Source: Candidatus Latescibacterota bacterium
GTDB taxonomy: Bacteria > Krumholzibacteriota > Krumholzibacteriia > Krumholzibacteriales > WJIX01
Length of the DNA: 9,813 bases
Direction of reading: 5' to 3'
NCBI GenBank assembly: GCA_030621255.1
Contig: JAUXHZ010000019.1
Span: 1 to 9,813, forward strand
Below, one piece after another: positions 1 through 7,139 of the stretch. The notes under the pieces are model-generated. The model ran no database searches and had not been told where the DNA came from. It saw only the letters and a list, made by a program, of their open reading frames with translations. Position 1 is the first letter of the stretch. Each line of letters starts with the position of its first letter. A program made the translations under genes and the position numbers.

Positions 1-54
1 CATCATTATCAAAGGGGAATTAAGTCGAGGAAGGGTATAGAGTTTTAAGCGAAA

Positions 55-1020
55 ATGGCTCGAACGAGAACAATAGATTCAGTCTTTACCGCTTTCCGTG
101 AAGGAAAAAGCGCCGCCGCGGGGCGGCTTCTTTCTATTATTGAAGATGGAGGCAAAGAAGCGGAAAAGGTGGTAGAATATATTTTCCCCGCTATCAGGGG
201 TGTATGCAGGGTTGGATTTACAGGGCCGCCCGGAGCGGGTAAAAGCACGATAGTTTCCAGATTAACATCATATTTCAGAGAAGATAACAAGAGTGTTGGA
301 ATTATACTTGTTGATCCAACGAGTCCTTTTAGTGGAGGTGCTCTTCTCGGCGACAGGATCAGAATGCAGGAATTCTCAAACGATCCCGGAGTATTTGTAA
401 GAAGTCTCGCGAGCAGGGGGAGCCTCGGCGGAATCTCAAACTGTACGGATGAAGCGGTAGATATACTGGACGCGTACGGTAAAGATATAGTGTTTATTGA
501 AACAGTTGGTGTCGGACAGTCGGAACTTGAAATTGCCGAGAAAACTCATACGGTTGTGGTGATTCTTGTCCCTGAATCGGGTGACGCAATTCAGGCGATG
601 AAAGCCGGTCTTATGGAAATAGGGGATATTTTTGTAATGAATAAATCTGATCATCAGGATGCTGAAATGGCGGCGAGAGAGATCCAATCCGCCTTGAGGC
701 TGAAGGAGAGTTCCGGGAACGAATGGTCACCCAGGGTTATATTGACTTGCGGATTGAAAAATGAGGGTGTGGATGAATTAAAGAAGGCTATTGATGAGCA
801 CAGAGATTTTCTTACCGTTAACAACCTTATGGAAAATAAGAACAGGCAGATACTCTTTTCACGCGTAAGGAACGCCCTGCTTGACCGTCTTGAAGGAAAA
901 ATAAGAAAGAGTCCCAGGGTGAGAGAATTGATGGATGAAAAAATGAAAGAGGTATATGCGGGGCATATATCACCCTATAGTGTTGTCTATGAACTTGAAA
1001 AAATGATAAATATTGAATGA
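55..1020 (+). CDS. meaB: MeaB/ArgK-family GTPase, chaperone of a B12-dependent acyl-CoA mutase
   Basis: This 321-residue protein belongs to the MeaB/MMAA/ArgK G3E GTPases. Family members gate delivery of adenosylcobalamin to a mutase and protect or reactivate the enzyme. Visible motifs are the Walker A loop GPPGAGKST (57-65), VDPTSPFSGGALLGDRIRM (86-104, the switch segment typical of MeaB), the RSLASRGSLGG segment (116-126), the Walker B-like FIETVGVGQSE (147-157) and the guanine-specificity motif NKSD (196-199). The length fits bacterial MeaB, and the C-terminal ISPYSVVYELE matches the family's short dimerisation tail. An in-frame TAA at 46-48 makes the ATG at 55 the earliest possible start. 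The only strong purine-rich ribosome-site-like stretch (27-35) lies about 19 bases upstream, farther than usual. The mutase subunits follow directly, so the client is probably theirs. MeaB-like G domains also serve isobutyryl-CoA mutase and are fused to it in IcmF, so this gene does not settle the mutase substrate. Confidence 0.95.
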   Translation: MARTRTIDSVFTAFREGKSAAAGRLLSIIEDGGKEAEKVVEYIFPAIRGVCRVGFTGPPGAGKSTIVSRLTSYFREDNKSVGIILVDPTSPFSGGALLGDRIRMQEFSNDPGVFVRSLASRGSLGGISNCTDEAVDILDAYGKDIVFIETVGVGQSELEIAEKTHTVVVILVPESGDAIQAMKAGLMEIGDIFVMNKSDHQDAEMAAREIQSALRLKESSGNEWSPRVILTCGLKNEGVDELKKAIDEHRDFLTVNNLMENKNRQILFSRVRNALLDRLEGKIRKSPRVRELMDEKMKEVYAGHISPYSVVYELEKMINIE

Positions 1021-1058
1021 TAATTCTGAAAGCTTATCGCGCAAGGGTGGGCATACGG

Positions 1059-1077
1059 CAAATCGCTTAAGGATTTG
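1059..1077 (+). other. Small inverted repeat just upstream of the mutase ribosome binding site
   Basis: CAAATC (1059-1064) and GATTTG (1072-1077) are perfect inverted repeats around a 7-base loop that contains CTTAAG. The right arm touches the purine-rich GAGAGGG (1077-1083) that serves the mutase start at 1089. In RNA this could form a short hairpin that affects ribosome access, but a 6-bp AT-rich stem is weak and may be chance. The 68-base gap holds no T-tract and no B12-box, so it does not look like a terminator or a cobalamin riboswitch. Confidence 0.25.
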
Positions 1078-1088
1078 AGAGGGTAATT

Positions 1089-2753
1089 ATGAATGAGGAA
1101 GATAAGAAAAAATATAGTGAGAACAAAAAAAGATATTTTGAAAAAGCGGAAAATATAAAAACACAGGATATCGATTTTACAACAATCTCTTCTGAATCAG
1201 TTAATCCATTGTATGCTCCAGATGACATTCACGATTTGGACTATAATGCCGATCTTGGGTTTCCCGGTGAATATCCGTATACACGGGGTGTTTACCCTAA
1301 TATGTATCGCGGAAGATTCTGGACTATGAGGCAGTTTGCCGGATTTGGTTCAGCCGGAGATACAAATGGAAGGTATCATTATCTTCTGGATCACGGGCAG
1401 ACAGGGCTGAGTGTCGCTTTCGATATGCCTACAATAATGGGATATGACTCGGACCACGAACGTTCTCTGGGAGAGGTTGGAAAGTGCGGTGTAGCGATAG
1501 ATTCACTTCGTGATATGGAGATACTCTTCGACGAAATTGATCTCTCAAAGATCACTACCTCAATGACGATTAACGCTCCAGCCTCAATTCTTCTCTCATT
1601 CTATCTTGCTGCCGGGGAAAAGAAAGGGATCGGGTTTCACGAGATGGGAGGAACAATCCAGAACGATATACTAAAGGAGTATATCGCGCAGAAATCATGG
1701 ATATTTCCTCCTGAGCCTTCAATGCGTATCATAACCGACGTGCTGGAGTTCTGTACCCGAAATGTCCCAAAGTGGAATACTATCAGTATCAGCGGCTATC
1801 ATATAAGGGAGGCTGGTTCGACTGCCGCGCAGGAGCTGGCTTTTACGCTTGCGGACGGATTCGCGTATGTTGAAGCTGGAATAAAAGCGGGGCTTGATGT
1901 GGATGATTTTGCTCCGCGATTATCCTTCTTCTTCAATGCACACCTGGATTTCTTTGAAGAAATAGCCAAGTATCGCGCGGCACGTATAATATGGGCAAAG
2001 AGGATGAAGGAGAAGTACGGGGCGAAGAAGAATAAATCTCTGCTACTGAGATTTCACACACAAACCGCCGGGTGTTCACTGACAGCTCAGCAGCCCGAGA
2101 ACAATATTGTCCGTACGGCTTTTCAAGGGCTTTCCGCCGTATTAGGCGGAACTCAATCGCTTCATACAAACTCTATGGATGAGACACTTGCCCTTCCGTC
2201 TGAAAAAGCGGTCCGTATAGCTTTAAGGACTCAGCAGATTATTGCTCATGAAACAGGGGTTGTAAATACTATCGATCCCCTGGCCGGAAGTTATTTTATA
2301 GAAGCAAAAACTCGTGAAATGAAGGAAAAAGCAGAAGACTATTTTCAGAAGATTGATCGGTTTGGAGGGGTTATAAAGGCTATAGAAAAGGGGTTTTTCC
2401 AGAAAGAGATAAGCAAGGCCGCGTATGAATATCAGAAACTGGTAGAGAGTAGGAAAAAGATCATAGTAGGTTTGAACAAGTTTGCTATGGAGAATGAAGA
2501 GATAGATATTCCGATTCTCAAAATCAACCCTGAAGTTGAAAAAAATCAACGTGAGGCTATTGCCGGGGTTCGTGAGGAAAGGGATAATGACAAGGTGAAA
2601 AGGGAACTTGAAAGGCTTCGTAAGGCGGCGGAGAATACAGATAATCTTGTACCGGTGATACTCGATTGTGCCAGGTGTTATTGTACCGAGGGTGAGATTA
2701 TATCTGAATTGAAAGAGATATTTGGGGAGTATCAGGAGCCAATCTTTTTGTAA
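1089..2753 (+). CDS. Coenzyme B12-dependent acyl-CoA mutase, large (catalytic) subunit; isobutyryl-CoA-mutase-like active site
   Basis: This 554-residue protein is the TIM-barrel substrate-binding subunit of a two-subunit adenosylcobalamin mutase. The B12 domain is encoded by the next gene. Family signatures are [12 protein letters not shown] (62-73), the segment around [10 protein letters not shown] (106-115), [14 protein letters not shown] (187-200), [10 protein letters not shown] (234-243), FAPRLSFFF (274-282), RFHTQTAG (321-328) and [13 protein letters not shown] (353-365). Residues matching catalytic or substrate-contact positions of Propionibacterium methylmalonyl-CoA mutase include Gln191, Tyr237, His238, Arg277, His323 and Gln325. 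The two positions that hold the free carboxylate differ: Tyr89 is Phe83 and Arg207 is Gln201. Phe plus Gln is the pair reported for isobutyryl-CoA mutase. 2-Hydroxyisobutyryl-CoA mutase is less likely, because its Ile and Asp signature positions are Phe83 and Ala110 here. The fold and cofactor are certain and the substrate is inferred. Automated annotation would probably say methylmalonyl-CoA mutase. GAGAGGG lies 5 bases before the ATG. Confidence 0.95.
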   Translation: MNEEDKKKYSENKKRYFEKAENIKTQDIDFTTISSESVNPLYAPDDIHDLDYNADLGFPGEYPYTRGVYPNMYRGRFWTMRQFAGFGSAGDTNGRYHYLLDHGQTGLSVAFDMPTIMGYDSDHERSLGEVGKCGVAIDSLRDMEILFDEIDLSKITTSMTINAPASILLSFYLAAGEKKGIGFHEMGGTIQNDILKEYIAQKSWIFPPEPSMRIITDVLEFCTRNVPKWNTISISGYHIREAGSTAAQELAFTLADGFAYVEAGIKAGLDVDDFAPRLSFFFNAHLDFFEEIAKYRAARIIWAKRMKEKYGAKKNKSLLLRFHTQTAGCSLTAQQPENNIVRTAFQGLSAVLGGTQSLHTNSMDETLALPSEKAVRIALRTQQIIAHETGVVNTIDPLAGSYFIEAKTREMKEKAEDYFQKIDRFGGVIKAIEKGFFQKEISKAAYEYQKLVESRKKIIVGLNKFAMENEEIDIPILKINPEVEKNQREAIAGVREERDNDKVKRELERLRKAAENTDNLVPVILDCARCYCTEGEIISELKEIFGEYQEPIFL

Positions 2754-2776
2754 GGTGAATCCGGGAGGAAATAAAG

Positions 2777-3181
2777 ATGGATAAAAAGATACGAGTGTTG
2801 ATTGCCAAGCCCGGTCTTGACGGCCATGATAGAGGAGCAAAGGTTGTAGCAAATGCTCTAAAGGATGCGGGGATGGAGGTTATTTATACAGGTCTTCATC
2901 AAACCCCCGGAATGATTGCGGAATCAGCAGTTCAGGAGGATGTTGACGTTATCGGGCTCAGCATTTTATCCGGAGCGCACATGACGATGTTTCCGAAGGT
3001 ACTGGAACTATTGAAAGAAAAAGGAGCTGATGACATTATGGTCTTTGGAGGGGGCATTATACCCGCTGAAGATATGGAAAAGCTTGAAGCTGAGGGGGTG
3101 GCAAAGATTTTTGGACCGGGCACCAATACACATGACATTATAGATTTTCTAAAGGCGGAGTTTGGTGAGAAGAAAAAATAG
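2777..3181 (+). CDS. Cobalamin-binding small subunit of the acyl-CoA mutase
   Basis: This 134-residue Rossmann-like domain carries adenosylcobalamin for the catalytic subunit encoded 23 bases upstream. The signature DGHDRG (15-20) supplies His17, the expected lower axial ligand of cobalt (His610 in the Propionibacterium mutase). Lys11 matches Lys604 of that enzyme, which reaches into the active site. The later B12-fold motifs are SILSG (62-66, the SxL element that contacts the nucleotide tail) and FGGGIIP (90-96). The length is close to stand-alone IcmB and archaeal-type small subunits, and the protein contains only this one domain. GGGAGG (2763-2768) lies 8 bases before the ATG. Function as a B12 carrier is firm. 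Whether the complex is methylmalonyl-CoA or isobutyryl-CoA mutase depends on the large subunit. Confidence 0.95.
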   Translation: MDKKIRVLIAKPGLDGHDRGAKVVANALKDAGMEVIYTGLHQTPGMIAESAVQEDVDVIGLSILSGAHMTMFPKVLELLKEKGADDIMVFGGGIIPAEDMEKLEAEGVAKIFGPGTNTHDIIDFLKAEFGEKKK

Positions 3182-3204
3182 AGTATTAGTTTCGTTAAGT
3201 AATG

Positions 3205-3212
3205 AAAGGGGA
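3205..3212 (+). promoter_or_regulatory. Ribosome binding site that decides the thiolase start
   Basis: AAAGGGGA sits 4 bases before the ATG at 3217 and 7 before the ATG at 3220. An upstream in-frame ATG at 3202 overlaps this site and has no purine-rich stretch of its own at a suitable distance, so it is an unlikely start. Confidence 0.65.
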
Positions 3213-3216
3213 AATT

Positions 3217-4401
3217 ATGATGAGTGAAATAATAATTGCTGGAGCTGTAAGAACAGCTATTGGTAAATTCGGGGGGGGTTTTTCGAAATTGCGCGGACCG
3301 AAGCTCGGCAGCCGTGTAGTTGCTGAAACAATGAAGCGAGCGGGTATCAACGGTGAACAGGTTGATGAAGTGATTATGGGAACGGTTCTTGGAGCGGGAG
3401 TAGGTCAGAATCCAGCGCGCCAGGCCGCTATTTATGGAGGAGTATCAACCTCAGTAGGCGCGATGACGATTAATAAGGTTTGCGGTTCAGGACTGAAAGC
3501 GGTTGTGCTTGGAGCGCAGGCAATAAAACTGGGCGATGAAGAGATCGTGATATCGGGTGGTATGGAAAGTATGAATAATGCCCCTTACATTCTTCGCAAA
3601 GCGAGGACAGGATACCGGTTGGGAGAGGGAAAACTTGTAGATGCTATGGTTTTTGACGGGTTGTGGGATATTTATAATGATTTTCATATGGGTAATACGG
3701 GAGAGCTTGTCGCCGGGAAATATAAAATATCAAGAAATGAACAGGATGAATATGCATTGGGCAGTCACCTCAAGGCAGTAAAGGCTCAGGAGGAAGGGTG
3801 GTTTGACGAGGAGATTGTTCCGGTCAGTGTGCCTCAAAGGAAAGGTGATCCTGTAAAAATCGACAAGGATGAGGGCCCGCGTTCCGATACGACTATGGAA
3901 GCTCTTTCGAGGCTTAAGCCGGCATTTAAAGAGGGTGGATCGGTAACAGCGGGTAATTCCTCGCAGATTAGCGATGCCGCCGCCGCCATGGTTCTTATGA
4001 CTGACAAAAAAGCGGAAGAGATGGGTGTAAAGCCTCTTGCGAGAATAACAGGTTATGCCACCGGGGGAATGGATCCCGAGTGGGTAATGATGGCGCCGAC
4101 AGTGGCAGTTTCCAAACTCCTAAAGAAAACAGGCATGAAACTGGATGATTTTGACCTCATTGAGCTTAATGAGGCCTTTGCCGCCCAGCCCTGCGCAATT
4201 ATTAAAGAGCTTGGAATGGATCCGGAGAAGATAAATATCCACGGTGGAGCGGTAGCTCTTGGCCACCCTATTGGGTGTTCGGGAACCAGAATTTTGGTAA
4301 CTTTACTTTACGCGCTGAAAAAAACGGGTGGTACTAAGGGGTTGGCAACTCTATGCCTGGGAGGCGGAAACGCGGTTGCTCTTAGTGTTGAGATGATGTA
4401 G
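3217..4401 (+). CDS. Acetyl-CoA acetyltransferase (thiolase)
   Basis: This is a thiolase that condenses two acetyl-CoA to acetoacetyl-CoA or, in reverse, cleaves acetoacetyl-CoA or a related 3-ketoacyl-CoA. With the start at 3217 it has 394 residues, the usual size. The acyl-accepting nucleophile is Cys89 in NKVCGSG, the NEAF motif begins at Asn318, His350 lies in ALGHPIGCSG, and the second catalytic Cys380 lies in CLGGGNA. These are nearly the positions in Zoogloea PhaA (89, 316, 348, 378). The frame also has an ATG at 3202, but the ribosome binding site overlaps that codon. ATG at 3217 or 3220 is therefore preferred, and the protein then begins close to SEIIIAGAVRTAIGKFGG, the normal family N-terminus. 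It follows the B12 subunit by 35 bases and precedes a 3-hydroxyacyl-CoA dehydrogenase, which suggests C4 acyl-CoA chemistry. Exact chain-length preference cannot be read from sequence. Confidence 0.93.
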   Translation: MMSEIIIAGAVRTAIGKFGGGFSKLRGPKLGSRVVAETMKRAGINGEQVDEVIMGTVLGAGVGQNPARQAAIYGGVSTSVGAMTINKVCGSGLKAVVLGAQAIKLGDEEIVISGGMESMNNAPYILRKARTGYRLGEGKLVDAMVFDGLWDIYNDFHMGNTGELVAGKYKISRNEQDEYALGSHLKAVKAQEEGWFDEEIVPVSVPQRKGDPVKIDKDEGPRSDTTMEALSRLKPAFKEGGSVTAGNSSQISDAAAAMVLMTDKKAEEMGVKPLARITGYATGGMDPEWVMMAPTVAVSKLLKKTGMKLDDFDLIELNEAFAAQPCAIIKELGMDPEKINIHGGAVALGHPIGCSGTRILVTLLYALKKTGGTKGLATLCLGGGNAVALSVEMM

Positions 4402-4458
4402 GAATATCCGGGATTTTCTTGTTGCTGAATGAAGTTGCTCTTTTGACAGGAGGTTAAT

Positions 4459-5310
4459 ATGAATATAAAAAAAGTTACGGTCGCGGGCGCGGGTACAATG
4501 GGCAATGGAATCGCTCAGGTTTTCGCCCAGAGCGGTTTTGAGGTTACAATGATCGATGTAAAAGATGAGTTTCTACAGCGCGGAGTGGAAACGATTAAAA
4601 AAAATTTGGCAAGAATGGCCGGGAAGGGTAAAATCGAGGAGTCCGAAATAGATATTATCACTGATCGAATAAAAACTACTACTAAAGCAAGCGAAGCGTC
4701 AGACTGTGATTTTCTGATTGAGGCTATCTTCGAGAATTTCGACGCCAAAACAGATATTTTCAGGGAATTTGATTTTTTGTGCGGCAGTGATGTTATTTTC
4801 GCGAGTAACACTTCATCTATTTCGATAACCTCTCTCGCGGCTGAAACCTCCCGGCCCGGTAAGTTTATCGGGATGCATTTTATGAACCCGGTACCGGTAA
4901 TGAAACTGGTTGAGATAATACGGGGGATAACGACAGATGATGAAACGACTGAAACGGTTTTAGCACTTAGCAAAAAGCTTTCAAAGATTCCTCTGGAAGC
5001 AAATGATTACCCGGGGTTTGTGGCAAACAGAGTGCTTATGCCCATGATTAATGAAGCCTGTTTCTGTCTTATGGAAGGTGTTGCCGAAAAGGAAGCGATC
5101 GATGGTGTGATGAAACTCGGAATGGCTCATCCGATGGGACCGCTCGCTCTGGCGGACCTCATAGGTCTCGATATATGCCTAAGTATTTTGAGGGTTCTTC
5201 AAGACGGGTTTGGGGATCCGAAATACAGGCCGTGTCCACTTTTGGTAAAGAAGGTAGAAGCCGGGCATCTGGGCAGAAAGACAGGGCGCGGGTTTTATAC
5301 ATATGATTAA
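4459..5310 (+). CDS. hbd: 3-hydroxybutyryl-CoA dehydrogenase, NAD-type
   Basis: This 283-residue enzyme interconverts acetoacetyl-CoA and (S)-3-hydroxybutyryl-CoA. The N-terminal Rossmann fold begins with GAGTMGNG (10-17). Asp33 in MIDV ends the second strand and favours NAD(H) over NADP(H). Catalytic residues match the short bacterial family: Ser119 in SNTSSIS, His140 in GMHFMNPVP, Glu152, and Asn190 in PGFVANRV. The C-terminal domain contains the [14 protein letters not shown] segment and ends in [12 protein letters not shown]. There is no fused crotonase domain, and the length is that of Hbd/PaaH-type monofunctional enzymes. A perfect AGGAGG lies 5 bases before the ATG. It is the last gene of the co-directional set and uses the product of the preceding thiolase. 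The crotonase and butyryl-CoA dehydrogenase needed to reach butyryl-CoA are not seen here. Confidence 0.94.
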   Translation: MNIKKVTVAGAGTMGNGIAQVFAQSGFEVTMIDVKDEFLQRGVETIKKNLARMAGKGKIEESEIDIITDRIKTTTKASEASDCDFLIEAIFENFDAKTDIFREFDFLCGSDVIFASNTSSISITSLAAETSRPGKFIGMHFMNPVPVMKLVEIIRGITTDDETTETVLALSKKLSKIPLEANDYPGFVANRVLMPMINEACFCLMEGVAEKEAIDGVMKLGMAHPMGPLALADLIGLDICLSILRVLQDGFGDPKYRPCPLLVKKVEAGHLGRKTGRGFYTYD

Positions 5311-5354
5311 ACACGGTTTCTCTTTTCCAGATTAGAATGCCCAAATGTAATATT

Positions 5355-5379
5355 CCCGGGTGCTTGAGCCGGTTTTTTT
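5355..5379 (+). terminator. Possible weak intrinsic terminator after the five-gene operon
   Basis: In the 100-base gap between the converging genes, CCGG (5356-5359) can pair with CCGG (5369-5372), followed at once by seven T residues (5373-5379). The stem is only 4 bp with a 9-base loop, so it would be weak alone. The position, 45 bases past the dehydrogenase stop, is right for ending the operon. Confidence 0.3.
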
Positions 5380-5396
5380 GTCGGAACGGCAAAGTT

Positions 5397-5416
5397 CTGT
5401 AAAGTTTTTTTTACAG
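5397..5416. repeat. Inverted repeat at the carboxyltransferase stop codon
   Basis: CTGTAAA (5397-5403) and TTTACAG (5410-5416) form a perfect 7-bp inverted repeat with a 6-base T-rich loop. It overlaps the TAA of the leftward gene (5413-5411). Being symmetric and between convergent genes, it could contribute to 3' end formation in both directions. It has no flanking T-tract in the standard terminator position and is AT-rich. Confidence 0.35.
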
Positions 5417-6964
5417 CGGTATATTCCCGTGTTTTTTAGGCGGCATCTCCTGTCTTTTATTTGACAGGTTTTCAAGAGCGCGAATAATCATCGGCCTCGT
5501 GTTTTCAGGCATAATAACATCGTCTAAATAACCCAGGCCGGCAGCGACATAAGGGTTGGCAAAGGCCTTTTCATATTCGTCAATTTTCTCGCTAAGTTCC
5601 TTTTCAGGATTTTTCGAAGTTTTGATATCCTTCCTGTAAAGTATGTTAGCCGCGCCCTCCGCGCCCATAACCGCGAGTTCCGCCGTGGGCCATGCAACAT
5701 TATAATCGGAACGGATATGTTTGCTGGACATTACACAGTAGGCTCCGCCATACGCTTTTCGCGTAATAACAGTCAGTTTTGGAACGGTAGCCTCACAGTA
5801 CGCGAAAATGAGTTTCGCGCCGTGTTTAATAATACCTTGCCATTCCTGGTCTGTGCCGGGCAGAAAGCCGGGTACATCTTCAAAGGTTAGAAGTGGGATA
5901 TTGAAAGCGTCGCAGAACCTGATAAAGCGGGCCGCTTTTATAGAGCTTTCAATATCAAGTACTCCGGCAAGATGCATCGGTTGATTGGCGACGATTCCTA
6001 TTACGTGTCCGTTCATTCTTGCTAAACCGATAACTATATTTTTACTGTGAAGGGGCTGTACCTCAAAGAACTCACCATTATCAACGGTCAAATTTATAAC
6101 TTCCTGAATATCATACGGTGTTTTCGGATCGTTCGGGACTATTTCCCTCAATCGGGGTTCAGTACGGCTCGGGCTATCGCTCGGTGTTAGATAAGGAGGA
6201 GTTTCAAGATTATTCTGCGGAAGAAATGAGAGAAGTTCCTTGATCATATCGATACAATCCTCATCATCGTCGGCAATAAAATGAGCTACTCCACTCTTGG
6301 TGTTATGAGTTATCGCGCCGCCAAGTTCTTCCTGCGAGATATCTTCATGTGTTACTTTCTTTATGACATTCGGCCCTGTGATAAACATATGGCTGGTACC
6401 GTCTACCATGAAGACAAAGTCAGTAAGAGCGGGGGAGTAAACAGCGCCTCCGGCGCTTGGCCCCATTATAGCCGATATTTGCGGGATAACACCCGAGGCA
6501 AGAGTGTTTCTGAGGAAGATATCAGCAACACCAGCAAGGCTCGCGACCCCTTCCTGAATCCTCGCGCCGCCGCTGTCATTCATTCCGATTATCGGCGCGC
6601 CGTTTTCCATGGCCATTTCCTGCAGACGTGTTATTTTACGGGTGTTGGCTTCGCTGAGAGACCCTCCAAGGACAGAAAAATCCTGAGCGTATGAGAATGT
6701 AATCCTTCCATTAACCAATCCATGTCCGCATATAACGCCGTCACCGACAATTTTCTTTTTGTTTAACCCCGGCCAGCTTGAACGGTGGGTTACGAAAACC
6801 CCTGTTTCCTGAAAGGTTCCTTCATCAAAGAGAAGATGAAGGCGTTCTCTGGCAGTGAGGCGTCCTGATTCATGAATTTTTTGAATACGTGCCTCTCCCC
6901 CTGCCAGCAGCGCCTTTTTCCTGTTTTCTTCCAGTTTTTTATATTTTTCTTTTTTTGATTCCAA
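5411..6964 (-). CDS. Acyl-CoA carboxylase carboxyltransferase subunit (propionyl-CoA carboxylase beta / MmdA family)
   Basis: This 517-residue carboxyltransferase moves CO2 between biotin and an acyl-CoA alpha carbon, as in propionyl-CoA carboxylase beta or the alpha subunit of sodium-pumping methylmalonyl-CoA decarboxylase. The N-terminal crotonase-like half has NDSGGARIQEGV (129-140) and the oxyanion region GPSAGGAVYSPALTDF (168-183). The C-terminal half has PGFLPGTDQE (365-374) and TRKAYGGAYCVM (401-412), and the protein ends with PPKKHGNIPL, a common PccB ending. The residue that tunes acyl-chain choice, Asp422 in Streptomyces PccB and Ile in the acetyl-CoA-accepting paralogue, is Cys410 here, so substrate range is uncertain. 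The start codon is TTG (6964-6962), supported by GGAGG 5 bases upstream and by the family-typical KKYKKLEENR-like N-terminus. Biotin carboxylase, biotin carrier and membrane decarboxylase subunits are absent nearby. The gene converges on the mutase operon and has its own promoter. Confidence 0.93.
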   Translation of the reverse strand: MESKKEKYKKLEENRKKALLAGGEARIQKIHESGRLTARERLHLLFDEGTFQETGVFVTHRSSWPGLNKKKIVGDGVICGHGLVNGRITFSYAQDFSVLGGSLSEANTRKITRLQEMAMENGAPIIGMNDSGGARIQEGVASLAGVADIFLRNTLASGVIPQISAIMGPSAGGAVYSPALTDFVFMVDGTSHMFITGPNVIKKVTHEDISQEELGGAITHNTKSGVAHFIADDDEDCIDMIKELLSFLPQNNLETPPYLTPSDSPSRTEPRLREIVPNDPKTPYDIQEVINLTVDNGEFFEVQPLHSKNIVIGLARMNGHVIGIVANQPMHLAGVLDIESSIKAARFIRFCDAFNIPLLTFEDVPGFLPGTDQEWQGIIKHGAKLIFAYCEATVPKLTVITRKAYGGAYCVMSSKHIRSDYNVAWPTAELAVMGAEGAANILYRKDIKTSKNPEKELSEKIDEYEKAFANPYVAAGLGYLDDVIMPENTRPMIIRALENLSNKRQEMPPKKHGNIPL

Positions 6965-6969
6965 TTTTT

Positions 6970-6976
6970 CCTCCCC
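6970..6976 (-). promoter_or_regulatory. Strong ribosome binding site in front of a TTG start
   Basis: Read on the minus strand, GGGGAGG lies 5 bases before TTG (6964-6962). No ATG or GTG is better placed, so this site identifies the unusual start of the carboxyltransferase. Confidence 0.8.
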
Positions 6977-7022
6977 GCGAAGGCAGTTTCCGGTTCAGTA
7001 GATTTGAAGTCATACTACGCCC

Positions 7023-7052
7023 ATAATAGAGAAAGTCAGAGGTAATGGTCAA
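7023..7052 (-). promoter_or_regulatory. Sigma-70-like promoter for the carboxyltransferase gene
   Basis: On the minus strand, TTGACC (7052-7047) and TATTAT (7028-7023) are separated by 18 bases. Each box matches 5 of 6 bases of the sigma-70 consensus. Transcription would start near 7016, leaving a leader of roughly 50 bases before the TTG start. It lies in the divergent gap between the carboxyltransferase and the lipoprotein gene. I found no comparably good promoter for the rightward genes in the same gap. Confidence 0.55.
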
Positions 7053-7127
7053 CCGGAATAAATAAATTATATTGTATTTACCCTGTTTTGGTATTAACAT
7101 TGAACAGGAATCATGGATCTAATACGC

Positions 7128-7132
7128 GGAGG
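7128..7132 (+). promoter_or_regulatory. Ribosome binding site that decides the lipoprotein start
   Basis: GGAGG lies 7 bases before the ATG at 7140. An in-frame ATG at 7113 would put nine extra residues (MDLIRGGYF) before the signal peptide and has a poorer upstream sequence. Confidence 0.75.
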
Positions 7133-7139
7133 TTATTTT

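Noticed and set aside
1..54. Tail of an upstream gene
   Set aside because: All three plus frames meet a stop by 48 (21-ish, 38-40 and 46-48), so a gene could end here. The visible fragments are too short to identify, so no call is made.
1021..1088. Cobalamin riboswitch ahead of the B12-dependent mutase
   Set aside because: The gap is too short and has no B12-box-like element. A riboswitch could lie upstream of the window, ahead of the chaperone gene.
2223..2852. A 209-codon open frame on the minus strand, antisense to the mutase large subunit
   Set aside because: It is rich in Leu, Phe and Ile with no recognisable motif, and lies opposite strongly conserved mutase coding sequence. It is a shadow frame.
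4515..4973. A 152-codon minus-strand open frame opposite the 3-hydroxybutyryl-CoA dehydrogenase
   Set aside because: The plus strand carries all catalytic motifs of the dehydrogenase here, and the antisense protein is low-complexity Ser/Ile/Val.
6281..6694. A 137-codon plus-strand open frame inside the carboxyltransferase gene
   Set aside because: It is antisense to conserved carboxyltransferase motifs and has no family features.
7072..7100. Promoter for the lipoprotein-peptidase pair (TTGTAT, 17 bases, TAACAT)
   Set aside because: The boxes match the consensus at only 3 of 6 and 4 of 6 positions, which is expected by chance in AT-rich intergenic DNA.
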